From the NCBI GenBank assembly GCA_015680685.1, contig MNCI01012668.1:62001-126000 (forward strand): a DNA stretch of 64,000 nucleotides, in the 5' to 3' direction. Below the pieces are notes generated by a model. That model saw only the letters and a list, made by a program, of their open reading frames with translations. It ran no database searches and was not told the DNA's origin. Numbering within the stretch: position 1 is the stretch's first letter; each line of letters begins with the position of its first letter. Positions 1 through 11,348 of the stretch are shown piece after piece. The translations under genes and the position numbers were made by a program. The stretch is from Gnetum montanum. Lineage: Eukaryota; Streptophyta; Gnetopsida; Gnetales; Gnetaceae.

Positions 1-131
1 TACTAGAACCCCACACACGTACCTCACAAAACTAAATTTCAAACATTGTGGAAGGGGCCTTATATAATTGATGAAACCTTTTCTTTGGGATCATAATCAT
101 ATACAAACCTAAAAGCCCAAATAAAAAGTAG
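1..131 (+). pseudogene. pol: Integrase C-terminal end of element A pol
   Basis: Frame 1 reads a peptide containing KTKFQTLWKGPYIIDETF, directly comparable to the integrase C-terminal part of element F (60180-60324) and element D (31808-31950). In Athila/Tat pol this region follows the catalytic core and ends the polyprotein. An in-frame TAG sits at codon 2 and a TAA at about codon 32, so the copy is non-functional. The alignment with F places the original stop at 129-131. Confidence 0.8.
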
Positions 132-894
132 TTAGTTAACATCCAATAGATTAAGCCTTTCCATGAGCCTAAGCAAGCTTGTGCAGTAAATACCTCAAGG
201 ATGAACAATCATGCTCAATTTTTCAAATCTCCTCCTCCCAACTTAGTCATCAGAGAAATGGCCATCCATGCTAACCATACATATGGCTCCTCATTTTTTC
301 ACTTTTTGTTTTTTACATTTTTGTTTTACACTTTGTTGATTTTTACCTCTTTTTGGTTTTCCATTCTATTGATTTTCTCAATTTTATGTTTTACAACATC
401 ATTAGTATGTTTTTATCCTTCTTGAATATTTTATACTTTCTTATACATTTTACTTTATTTTTTGTATGACTTTTCATTATTTTTTCTAATCAAGATGCTT
501 TACTACCATAGGACATAGTGCCAAAGTTGCTATTTACTAATGGTGGTTAATGCCTCATGTTTTGTTTGCTAATGTCTAGTTTCTATTTCTGAATTTTTGT
601 ATCGATGTCTAAGTCATGCTTTATTTGTCATGAAATAGGCAATGGGTCCACAACATCCACCCATCCTCCTTGTTTTGAAAGTTTAAGATCCCTTTCTATA
701 AATCAACTTTTAATAAATTTGTGACCTTGGTAGTTTCCAAAACTAGGAAGGATTCAAAGGTTTGCATAAGGTGTGGCTTCAAGGGGACTCAATACTCTTT
801 GTACTCTTATACTTACTTGGGTTCTTGAGTGTTTTCATAGCCTTCTTACCATTCCATATCGACCAATAATAGGAAGTCAAATAAAGTCTTTTCA

Positions 895-948
895 TGGTGT
901 GGTTTCCATCCAAAAAACAAACATGATGAGAATTCAAAACACACCCCT
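895..948 (+). repeat. Stem-loop H2, element A copy
   Basis: Inverted repeat with GGTGTG pairing to CACACC at the base, an inner arm TTTCCAT against ATGATGAGAA, and an A-rich loop. The same block occurs once in B (10023-10080) and twice each in D and F, always between pol and the third ORF. Inner arms change together in some copies, which suggests a folded RNA or DNA element. Function unknown. Confidence 0.5.
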
Positions 949-1430
949 TAGATAAATAAACGGGCAACAAGCACTAGTTATGGAACTAGACAAAAATGTT
1001 ACCCATGCCTAAAGGTCTCCTCTAACTAAGGCCCTCTCTCACTTACTACTTCTCTTTTCTTCTCTTTATGAAATGGTGGTTGTTTTATGGGAGCACTCTT
1101 ATATCTCAAAGGGGTGGATCGATCTTGGAGTGGTGATGCAAAGTCATTGAAAGAGGTTGGTTTTGGTCTAGACTAAGGATGGATCTCCGTAGGTTATTTT
1201 AAATACAAACTTCACAAGGGAATTCTTATGAGCTCAATTCAAAATTCCATTCCACCTCCTCCATCATCCATCTCTATTTTCTATAACTCACCTCACTGCC
1301 AAAGTTCATGTTCTTGATTCAGTGTCTTGGTCTAATGTACTTGAATTCTTAGGTAGAATCTTTCAGGTTTTGGTCACTAACTTCCATCAACCATTAATCA
1401 ACTATAGAGCCCACAGAACCCTTAGGTTAA

Positions 1431-1486
1431 GGTTATGCAAGGGAAAACAAGGCATGTGCTTGCTATAGTGAGGATTCACTTGCATC
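1431..1486 (+). other. Conserved hairpin H1, element A copy
   Basis: ATGCAAG near the start pairs with CTTGCAT near the end around a loop of about 35 nt. Corresponding hairpins occur in all six elements of the window, with a paired G-C to A-T change in element E. It lies 5' of the internal promoter module. Role unknown. Confidence 0.5.
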
Positions 1487-1740
1487 TCTCTTGGTTGGGT
1501 TCATTAAGCACCTTATCCTTAGGTATTCTTGTAATCATAATCTTTCATACATCTATCTTCTACATCAAAACATGTGTTTCTTTACATATTTTAATTAATA
1601 AACACATTCTCCATCAAATTTTTGAATTTTTAAGACTTTAAAGGCCATCTTCAATGATTTCACCATATTCCTAGCTTTTCTAAGACTTCATGGACCCCAA
1701 ATTCATTGAAAAATTCCTTATATTTTTTAAGATATTCAAA

Positions 1741-1856
1741 ATTTAGAATTTTCCCCGTAGGCTCCGTATATGGGGCTTTGTCAATGGAGAAGATGCATAT
1801 ATGAGGCCCCATATATGTGGCCCCATCTACATAGTGGAAAAATACTATATATATGC
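1741..1856 (+). promoter_or_regulatory. Internal promoter-like module upstream of third ORF, element A
   Basis: Palindromic repeats built on GGCCCCATATATGTGG and related words run up to a TATA box (TATATATA at about 1847-1854), about 440 nt before the third-ORF ATG at 2292. The LTR of the same element has GGCCCCATTTATGTGG in front of its own TATAAATA at 5547-5554, and CATAG precedes an A-rich run and ACTATA in both. Sequence after the TATA box is not shared. A second promoter for the third ORF is an inference from this layout. Confidence 0.5.
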
Positions 1857-2291
1857 ATGACCCCACTTTGAAATTTTCACATTTTCTCACAAATGCTAAG
1901 GAAGTTTTTCAAATTTTCAAAGCCCAAAACCTTCCAGAGCCCATAACTTCCTAACCATTTATTCAAATAACTCTATTCTTTGACCCTATAGCAATCAGAG
2001 GTAAACTCTTAATCGTGGGAGCCACAAATGTGCCATTTTTGATAGAAAATTTTTCACCATTTTTTCTAACTCCTACAAAGGTTTAACTAAAAAATCAACT
2101 ATTAAACACCAAATTACAAGAGTTAAACTTTCCAACAAGCTCTGATGACATTTAAAATAAATAATTAATAAAATAATCAATCTACCATGGTCCAACCTTA
2201 CCCAAAGTGTAATTGACTAATGAGAGAAAGTATTCAAAAATTTAAAGTTACACATTATATCTACTAATCCATGGATGTGTTGTAACTGTAG

Positions 2292-5157
2292 ATGGCACCA
2301 AAAGGAAAGCACATGCAGGAAGTAGGACCATCTCAACCAAGGGAGAAATAGCTTAGAATAAGAAGGGGCCAAGAATAAGCCCAAGAAAAACCACTTGCAA
2401 CCCATGTCATAGGTCCTCTTAGGGAAGAGGCCAAGGTGGAATCTATTTGATAGATTCCAGAAACATCAACAGTAACAAAACATTCCCACCAGGATGATAC
2501 ACCAACCCAATAAGCAAATCTTGAGATGATCTTGACAAAAGCCTACATAAATCAAATCAAATCAAGGGAAGTCCAAAAAATAGTGCTCCCAGAGTTAAAA
2601 TTTGGCCCTTTCCTAAAGCAAGTACCAAAAGAAGTGTAGGACCAACTAAAGGCCTCTCTCATATGCCCAATCATCACTTACACTGAGGAGTGGTACATGG
2701 GAGAGATAGTCCTATTCTAGGAAAATAGGTAGGCTAGTTCAACGATCAAAATCAAGGATATCTTAGTGTCCTACTAAATGCAGGCCATTGCTAAAATTCT
2801 TGGGTTGCCAAAAATAGGGACGAATATCACTAAGATTCTAATGTGGGTAGACCCCGGCATCAAGAAAGAATGGATGCGATAGTGCTATGGTATCAACTGT
2901 AAGGAGTTTGACTCACACCAATAGAAAGGATCCACTACAAGATTGTGGCCTTCCACCTCAATCACATGGTAAGGCCAAGAAAAATCAATGTCTTTTCTAC
3001 CCATGCCTGTACCACTCTGAATGGGAGATTCCCTATCAACCTTCCACAATTAATCTATCTAGATATGAAGCAGCAATTTAAAGAAAATGAATGTGGAAGA
3101 AAGTCACTCCCCTTCCCATGTGTTATTAGAAAACTTTGTCAAAGCGGAGGAATAGTCCATTATACAAACAATGTTGTCAAGAGTGCTCCAACCACTCATT
3201 GCATGGAGATAATGAAAGATAACATACTTGCAACAACCATTCAAGAAGAAGAGCAGTAACCACCACCTCCACCTTCCACTCAAAAAATTGTGCTAGACAT
3301 CACTACAATAGCCCAATGGTTGCGTGAATATAGAGAATGGCTCTCAAGTGAACAAGTGAAATAAGTAGTCATGTGTGGCAAGGACCCATCTATGTACCAA
3401 CCAACATTGAGTCACCAAAATAAGGTGGCCCAAATAATTAGTCCAATGGGTGGAGGTGCACCTATTTTCTCTACCCAAAGAACGTAGCTACCAGTGAGAT
3501 CGAATCCTAGCACTAGAGAGATCATAGTATCTCTAGAAAAATAGTAATCACTCTTAGAAATTTTTGGAAATGCCACAACCTTCTTAATATACTTAAAGGA
3601 AGGCAAGGGGGCAATAATTTTGGTGATGCAGCACCAATGATAGGAGACAGCAATAGAGGTGGCTTCTAATAGAATAGATGAAACCCTCAATGCACCTACA
3701 GCATCTATATCAAACATCACAACACTCAAGGATGTGCAAACATCTACAGGGACCACAAGTAGCAAAATAAATGTAGCACAACATGAGGAACAACTAGACC
3801 AACTACTTAGAACTGGGCAACCACTTTTGGATGTCTTTGATCTTCTAAATACTATTACTGTAACCTAGTTGAACCTACTAGAGCCAAGAAGCAAGAAAAA
3901 AACATTATCTTGGAGGGGCAACTCAAAATAGCCAAGGAGCAAAACAAACACTTAGCTACTAAAGTTGCCAAATTAAGAGCCCAAATTGCCGATCTTGCAT
4001 TTCTCAACATGGCATTGACAAAACATGAAGCTCTTGAATAGCTTCACACTAGTCCAAAAGGGGTTGAAGGTGCAATGGAAATAATGATGTTCTACCATTC
4101 CTTGGTAGAGGCTACACGACACAAAATTTAGAAAGCCTTGGATCAGACTCACTAGGAGAATGTACAATTAATCACAAAAAATAATCACCTATAGAATCTT
4201 GATGAGCATAAATAGCAATTAACTGACTTCATCCATCAATAGTAGGAGTAAGTAGTTAGAGCAAGCACAAAGCTAAGGAGATTGGTAGCAACAAACAGAA
4301 ACCTCTCCATAGAGGAGGTCTATGCCCTCTACCAAAAAACTATGATTAAGGTAGCTACCTAGAAATTAGAGGCTCTCAAATTTGAGAGGGTCAAGAATCA
4401 TTATAGAGATTAGGTTAGTCTATAGAAATAAGTGAATGAAAAACACATCCAATTGGTGAAGGTAAAAATGAATGAAACACTCCAACAATTCTAACAAGGA
4501 AGATAATTGTGGCAGCCTATCGTTGATAAGATAGATGCCCACAATAAAGCAAAAATCCACATGAAGGAGTTGCAGAGTGAGAAGATGATGGAATACATGG
4601 AGCTCACCAATCTCTAATATGCAAATCTAGCCATGTTGACTACTGGACAACCATAGTTAGAACTAGAGAAGTAGGTGGCCAGATCATGCTTGTTGTATGA
4701 GGTCAAGTTCAAGCATCACAAGGACACCAAGCAAAAGCTTGCAGTCGCAAACGCTAAACTCAAAGTTCTCAAGGGCAAATACACTAATTAAAGATCTATC
4801 ATCAAGAACCTAGCAAGAACAATGAATGATACCAAGAGCTGCAAAACATAATTAGGACATTCGATGTTGAATTTAAATAATTCACTACCTAGTTTTGTTA
4901 ATACTAAGGAATTGTTCCTAGTAATTCCTTGCCCATGGGATATCCCCATTCCAACCAACATTGGTGATGCCACATGGACTATGAATGATCCCTAGAGTAA
5001 GGAGGAGAAGATGAAGGCATTACTAGATGCCTTTCACCTTCCATCAGAGGTTGCAACTACAACAGGATAGCCATAGTTGCCTCAACCACTGCATGTGCCT
5101 GAAGCTGATGAAGGTCCTTTAGAACCTCAAGATCCTCCACTGCCTAGGATTGTCTAA
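2292..5157 (+). pseudogene. Third ORF of element A (downstream of pol), coiled-coil-rich, decayed
   Basis: ATG at 2292 begins MAPKGKH..., matching the MAP-K start of the same ORF in B, C and D. The end (TAA 5155-5157) aligns with the ends in B, C and D. About 950 codons, with many in-frame stops. Near codons 180-320 it reads YFLNPxLRP-like text with FPINLPQLIYLDMKQQFKENE and LPFPC-IRKLC, resembling the plant transposon-protein domain found in Athila-type ORFs. A large part downstream is rich in Lys/Glu/Leu heptads (3650-4900) and looks coiled-coil. No signal peptide or membrane span is visible, so an envelope role is not supported. Function unknown. Confidence 0.65.
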
Positions 5158-5391
5158 TCTTCTCCACAGCATTCATGCCATTAGAGGATGTGTTGTCCAA
5201 TCTTGTATATTCATGTAATGTGCTAAATTTTAATTCATGAACACCACAATTTTTGTAATGTGTTGATTTGTACACTTGGGCACTCAATTTTGTCTTGTCA
5301 GTTTGTTATGTCAAGAGTCAATTAATAATTCCATACCTTTTCAATTTTGTAAAGGAACTCAAGGATGAGTTTTCATTCAATCATGGAGGTA

Positions 5392-6321
5392 TGATGAGCA
5401 TCAAAGTGTCCTGTTGATGGGCCCCCAATGACATGGCCTCATCAATGGGGCCCCATTTATGTGGGATTTCCCCATCGATGGGGCCACATTGACATAGCAT
5501 TTGCTACGTCTATGGGGCCCTGTCGACATAGCCCAATGGCAAAAACTATAAATACGAGCTCATAGCCATGTTTATGAGGAGGACAGTCATAGTTGTAGTA
5601 GATCTTTTATAGTCTTTCCATTTCAAAGCTAGAATATTTCTCTAAGTGCCTGCAGCAAGAGTCAAAAACTCTACATATCTTTATTCGAGCACTTTTGTAC
5701 CTGAAGCACACCAATGTGTACAACAATAAAGACAAGCCTTTTGATTAAACCTTGTAGCACTTAGAATATATTAATTATTTATTTATTCATTTATCATTTT
5801 CATTAAATATGCAATTAGTTAAGCTCAATTAGAATTTAAGCAATTAATTAATCAATTAAGCTAAATACATTAATCACATAAGTATGACCACTTTGAGCTT
5901 AAACACATATTTGCTTGGTAATCCTAGTAGTGTTATTACTTGGTTCACCTAATAGCATAGCACTTGGTAATCCAATAGTGGATACATGGGTTTAGGATGT
6001 GTATGAAAAGTGGGACCGAATGCTTATGTTAGGACTAGTTAGAGACTAGTTAAGTAGCTAAATTAAATTATTATTAAATTACTTCATCTCTCTACTTTAA
6101 GTACCAAGGAACATAAAACAATAAAAATCATACACCTTGATTACACTTAATCATGCCTTTGTACATCACAAGTGTAATTGAAAAGACAACAAATGAGGTA
6201 GGGCTCACTTCCTAAAGACTAGTGTACCAGAAGACATAGAGTTAGCAACATTCCACTAGATTGCACGTGAACACTTCGTGCTTCATATGGTTGAGCATAG
6301 GGGTATCTTCACAACTCATCA
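5392..6321 (+). repeat. LTR shared by elements A and B
   Basis: Starts TGATGAG after a short purine-rich run and ends CTCATCA (terminal inverted repeat). U3 carries ATGGGGCC/GGCCCCAT palindromes, followed by TATAAATA at 5547-5554 and an AATAAA at about 5724. It serves as the 3' LTR of A. Element B internal sequence begins immediately after it without a primer-binding site, so either B's 5' end was lost or a recombination joined two elements through it. It is clearly diverged from the LTR at 14427-15280. Confidence 0.8.
5400..5554 (+). promoter_or_regulatory. U3 palindromic array and TATA box, A/B LTR
   Basis: Repeated palindromes such as GGGGCCCC and CATCGATGGGG precede TATAAATA (5547-5554), the presumed transcription start signal of the element. 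The array is the LTR counterpart of the internal module at 1741-1856. Confidence 0.6.
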
Positions 6322-7660
6322 ATGATTATGGTAGGGACCAGAGAAGAGGAAGTAATAGACACTACAATAGTAGTGGCTCTACTTCCTCTTTGCCTTCTTC
6401 ATCCTCATTGTCTTCCTCCTCCAACTCCAATCAAAGCTACAAAGGCAATAATGATCTTGATGAAGGTGAACCACGAGATTAGGATGATCATTAATCCCAA
6501 TGTAATGATAATGACCATGGGAATGAGGAGTGAGGAGATGATTAAAATATGGAAATAGGGACATTAGGAATCATCATAGGCATCATGGCCATGAAAGAGG
6601 CCACTGTGACTACTATGACAATGATGAGCCTCTCTTGGCAACAAGAAACATGCTAAACATTGCAAAGGCCATTAGGATCCAAACAAGGTATGTAAAAGAC
6701 AACCAAATCAAATGGTTGGACTTGAATAATATCCCAAAGTTCAAAGGGAAATATAATTTAGATTCACAAAATCATCTACAAGCCTTTCATGATGCATATG
6801 CCTTATAGAACATGGAGAATGAATGGTAAAAATTGAAGCTATTTCCCAGAACACTCATCAAAGAAGTTGAAAGTTGGTACTAGTCCTTAGAATCAAAATC
6901 AATTTAAAGGTAGAGTACAATGTTTGAACTATTTAATTATAAGTACCAGACATAGTCCTAAGTATCCAACTTGAGAAGGCAAATCCAAGGATGGAAACAA
7001 AGAACTCATGAGTCCTTCGATACAGCCATGGGTAGGTACTACTCCCTGTTACACCAATGCTTAGGCCATGGCTATTCTCAAAGGTATCAGCTATGCCATA
7101 TCATAGATGGACTCCAAACTAAAATGAGGAGAACTCTTGAGATCTATGCCCAATGGAGACTTTCAAAGTTAAGGGTCCATTAGATCCAAAGGCTCATTAA
7201 GTAAGTAACTAAGGAAGAAGCTGAGCTAAGAAATAGAGAAAGTGCAAAACAGTACAACAAGGATCCATCCCTTCACAAAAGAAAGGTCCATTTCTATGAC
7301 AATGAGGAGGAGGCACCACTTAATGAAGTGGTGCAAAGGAAAACCTTGCTAATACAAAAATATGTATTTGAAATATTAGCTAAGATTGACAAAATGTGGG
7401 ACTCCTTGGATGAAATATTTAAAAATGCTCTAAGAATTATAGAAAAGAACAAAGAACAAGGAGGTAGTGGATGTGACTAAAGGAAGAAATAGGAAGTTGA
7501 ATGTGATCATCACAAGGCTACCATAGTAGAAGAGGTTATGGATTCCAAATATAATGATGGAAGGTATGACATCTACTAGTATGAACATCCTAAGGGATGT
7601 TTTTGTGTCACACTTACAAGAATCCAAGGTGTATGCATTAAATCCTAAAATAGCCAAATA
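6322..7660 (+). pseudogene. gag: gag remnant, element B
   Basis: Structural protein (capsid/nucleocapsid) of the retrotransposon. A Ser-rich tract (6370-6430) is followed from about 6650 by sequence aligning with the gag of F, D, C and E: I-P-KFKGKYNLDSQNHLQAFHDAYA and LRRQIQGWK. These are hallmarks of the retrotransposon gag domain. The zinc-knuckle region near 7555-7600 has lost its first Cys pair to substitutions. Several stops interrupt the frame (for example the TAG in place of a Trp or Gln codon around 6886 and 6955). Confidence 0.7.
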
Positions 7661-9315
7661 GCAAACAACCAAGAGGTTGCCTTATCCATAAGGCAACTAT
7701 CAGTGATGATTCCACCACCAAACTTACTATCCAAGTGGAGTGCCACCACAACCTCATGACTAATATCAAGAGTGGAAACACCCACAATCATGGTGGATGT
7801 TACCATCAAGGTACCAATACCCTGACCATCAACTAGGGCCATATGTGTACTATGTTTAGCAGCTCATTTCTCCACATGACTCTTCTAGTCACACTTCCTT
7901 CCAACGCCACTACCTCCCTCCTAAATATTACAAAGAATCATCATCAAGGGGGAGTCCTAATTTTCCCCCTATCCTCCTCCTTACTCATCCACTTATGCAA
8001 CTCCACCTACAATTCTTCTTCCACGTACCCTATCTATGCAAGGTGATATTCCAGCATAGCCATAATAAAGACTTGTTGCAAGGGCTATAATCATATAACT
8101 AACTTCTCAATCAAGTGGTTCTAAATTCAGGCCTCACAAGAGATCATTCTTTAGAACCAAGAGTCTCATAAATCCCTCACAAACATCTATTACTATAAAT
8201 CCTACTTCTACCTCCTCTACACTATTCATCAAGTCTCCTTCAAACCAAAACACTCCTCAGTTATGTACCATCATGTTGATCTATGTAGTCACTAATTGGA
8301 TAAATTTGGGCCACCTTCCCAAGAAGAGATATGATCATCTACCTGCAAATCATAAGAAATGAACCTTCTAAAGCTCTTTTGGACTAAAGTTCCAAAGTCA
8401 ATTTTATTTCACAAGAGATGTACAAAGCCTAGAACATACCTCTACTAAAAAAAGAAATATAAGGTTCGAATTGGTAGAACAATCCATTATTATTCCTTTG
8501 GGATTAGTGGAGGACATTATGACCACTGTCTATGGGTAATCATATCCTGTTGCTCTCTTCATAATCAATGTGGAGAAAAACAATGGAGACTTCCCTATCA
8601 TCATGGAAAGAGCATGGCTAAGAACAATTGATACATTATTGGGAATAAGAGATCTCTCCTTGTAAATTTTTAAGGAGAATGACTGTGGTAAGATTTGGAG
8701 GAAGAAAGTTCCATGCATCACATATAGTGACAAAGAGTGATACTACATGCAAAAATTATGAACCATAAAGAGCATATCAGCTTCAACATGTAATTAGTAT
8801 ACAAATGTTGCAATGATTCACTAGTTCCTGTATGCAACAACCACCAAGCAAGAGGGCACTTAGTCACCGACAACTAAAAAAGGATCACCAATGTGCATGG
8901 AACTAGTTGAGAGTCACACAAGCTCTTATGTCAGAAGCATGGCTCAAGTGAGGTTGATTGTTGACCACTGTATGAAAGGAGCATAAGCTACAATCATCAC
9001 CTACTGTCCATCATCTACAATAGCCCATTTTGTACCATCAAGTGTGGTAAAAAATTTTGGTGTGCCACATGCACTAATTTCTAATAATGAAACACATTTA
9101 ATGAATGACGTGCACAAGGCACATACTACACAATGTTATGACCCTAGGATTAGAAAGGTAAAGCTTCAATAGAGAGATAAGGTGTCCTACCAAACCCCAA
9201 ACATGTGCCTCAATGCACAAAATTTTAAATGTTAAGGAAGGCACTTTACATTTAATATAACACCTTTCCATCTAGGGTCATGTTAATCTACCACCCTAAC
9301 AACCCAAATAAGAAA
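7661..9315 (+). pseudogene. pol: Protease region and deleted pol, element B
   Basis: A Pro/His/Tyr-rich linker (7680-8260) precedes a retropepsin-like stretch where LLD is followed by a stop and then SKVNFISQEMY (about 8375-8420), so the D-S/T-G catalytic triad is lost. The flap and C-terminal half follow (IPLGLVEDIMTTVYG at about 8497). At about 8960 the sequence jumps from the region upstream of RT to the integrase core (FGVPHALISNNETHL at about 9057). A second junction near 9105 leads to the integrase C-terminal domain. RT and RNase H are absent. Confidence 0.65.
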
Positions 9316-11348
9316 TAGTTAGTCAACACCTTACAAATCAACCCTTTCCATGAACATCGAGTAACTAGTGGACATAATACCTCAACAGATGGATAGGCAT
9401 GCTCAATCTTTCAAATCTTCCCCTTCCAACATAGTCATGAAGGAGACAACCATCCATGCTAAGATCTTATAATGTGGCTCGTTGGTTTTTAACTTTTTTT
9501 ATTTTACATCATTTTTAGTACATTTTTCATTTTTTTGATTCTTTTACAATTTTTTCTATATTTTTCTTTATTTTGGTCTATTTGAATTTTTCTTATGTTT
9601 CTTCATTTTTCTTTATTGCTTCCAAGACCCATGTGTAACTACAGCTACTATCGATGGTGATTTGAAAATTTACTAATTACTTAATTATTAAATGACTAGA
9701 GTTATTTTTGAATTTTGATGTTTACTAATGGGACATTGATTCTTTTTATGTTAACAAGCAATGATTCTACATCATCCATCACTCCACCCAACTCTATGAT
9801 GTTTCCTCATTTTGAAACTATGAGGTCCCTTCTTAATAAGATCTTATAATGAACTGGTGAATTTTGTATTTCTCAAACTTTGGATGAATTAAGTGGATTG
9901 ACAAGGGTGTGACTGCAAAGTGATTTGTCACTTTTTGTACATGCCTACCCTTTGAGTTACATGAGTGTTCAATGAATTTCTCAAATTTCCATTCTCGACC
10001 AATAATAGGAAGCAAAGTCTTTGCATGGTATGGTTTCCATTCAAAAAAAACATAAGAATGAGAATTTAAAGTACATCCCTTAGACACAATAACAAAATAT
10101 AAGCACTAATTATAGGACTAGAAAGACATGTTTCCCATACCTAAAGGCACCCCTCTAACTAAGGCTCTCTTCACTTCCTACTTCTCTTTTCTTCTTCTTT
10201 AGGAATGATGAGTGGTCTATGGGGTTGCTCTTGTTTCTTGAAGGGTGGAATGATCTCAAGTATCAATGTGAAGTCATTGGAAGTAGATGGTCTTAATTTG
10301 AACTAAGCAAGGAGGTTCTCATGTCATATTTAATCACCTCTCTCACAAGGGACTTCATGTGACCACCATGAAGAACTCCATTCCATACTCTCTTTCATCC
10401 ACCAATTCTTTCCATAAATCACCTTACTACCTATTTTCATGATTACTTCAATGGGGTCACTAGTAAATGGTTGACATTCTTTGATGACTTCTTTGGTAAT
10501 TTGGTCTTTAACAATTCATAATCATTAATCATCCTTGGGCCTCAAAAACTCCTTGAGTTGAGGGCATGCAATAGCATTAAGGGCATGTGCCTACTATAGG
10601 GACGATCCACTTGCATACTCCTTAGTTGGGATGGTTAAATTTCTTATCCCTTAGCCATTTCACTCTCAAATCTTATGCATTCCACATCAATTTCATCTAG
10701 TGTTGTACTCCTTGACCAATAATCTCCACATCAAATCTCCTTTTGTGCATATTCTAAGCCCTCTTCAAGCATTTCACAGTATTTTAGGCTTCTCTAGCTT
10801 CCTCTAGACTTCAATTTTATACAAAAACTCTTTATTTTTACCTAGTTTTTCAATGGGAAAAATTTTTCTTTTCAGCTGTGTCAATGCATCCTCATCAACA
10901 TAGTGCAAAAAACCTATAAATAGCATCCTGGACTTAGCCATTTTTGCCACTTTCTCTCCAACACCAAAGGAGTTTTTATTGTTTTCTAAGCCCAGAGCCT
11001 TCCTAAGCCAATAACTTTAAAACCACTTATCTAATTCACTCTATTCTTCAATCTTGCAACTACCAAAGGTGAGCTTTATGTCATGGGGATCATAAATAAT
11101 AGGTTTTTCAAAGAAAATTTTTCTCACTCCCACAAGGTTGAACAAAGGAAATAATATTTAAAATCACAAATTCATCAAAGGTAAACCTTATCAATGAACT
11201 CTAGTAGCTATAAAACTAAAATAATATTAAAATACTTAATCTATCATAATCACAACTTAGCCTAAGTGTAGCTAATCAAAGAAGACAAGGTATCAAGTGT
11301 TCTAAGTTAAACATAACATACAAATCCTTGGTCATGTTGTGCTTACAA
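9316..11348 (+). other. Untranslated region between pol and third ORF, element B
   Basis: T-rich tract (9490-9620), stem-loop H2 (10023-10080), hairpin H1 (10563-10617) and the internal promoter-like module (10870-10922), in the same order as element A. No reading frame shared with the sister elements. Confidence 0.55.
10870..10922 (+). promoter_or_regulatory. Internal promoter-like module, element B
   Basis: GTCAATGCATCCTCATCAAC followed by CATAG, an A-run and TATAAATA (10915-10922), 434 nt before the third-ORF ATG. The B LTR has GTCGATGCATCCCCATTGAC at about 14469 and TATATAAA at 14552-14559. So the LTR and internal modules again share family-specific repeats. Confidence 0.5.

Larger units (their letters stand above)
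132..1740 (+). other. Untranslated region between pol and third ORF, element A
   Basis: No coding region is supported. It opens with a short stretch conserved in F at 60325-60420, then a T-rich tract (about 280-480), a stem-loop at 895-948 and a second hairpin at 1431-1486. The same order of blocks is found in B, D and F, so this is a shared structural part of the family. The small ORFs here (for example 201-425 and 1435-1641) have no homologous reading frame in the sister copies and are treated as chance. Confidence 0.6.
1..6321 (+). mobile_element. Element A, Ty3/gypsy (Athila/Tat-like), left-truncated by window
   Basis: Plus-strand LTR retrotransposon whose 5' LTR, gag and most of pol lie left of the window. 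What remains, in order: the integrase C-terminus, an untranslated inter-gene region, an internal promoter-like module, a long third ORF, a short purine run before the LTR, and an LTR ending in CTCATCA. The order matches elements B, C and D. Family assignment rests on similarity to the fuller pol of element F at 56.6-60.3 kb. All frames contain stops, so the copy is dead. No target-site duplication can be read because the left end is missing and the right LTR abuts element B. Confidence 0.85.

Noticed and set aside
2292-5157. Third ORF as an envelope gene
   Set aside because: Position is env-like, but none of the four copies shows a signal peptide or transmembrane segment, and most of the frame is coiled coil.
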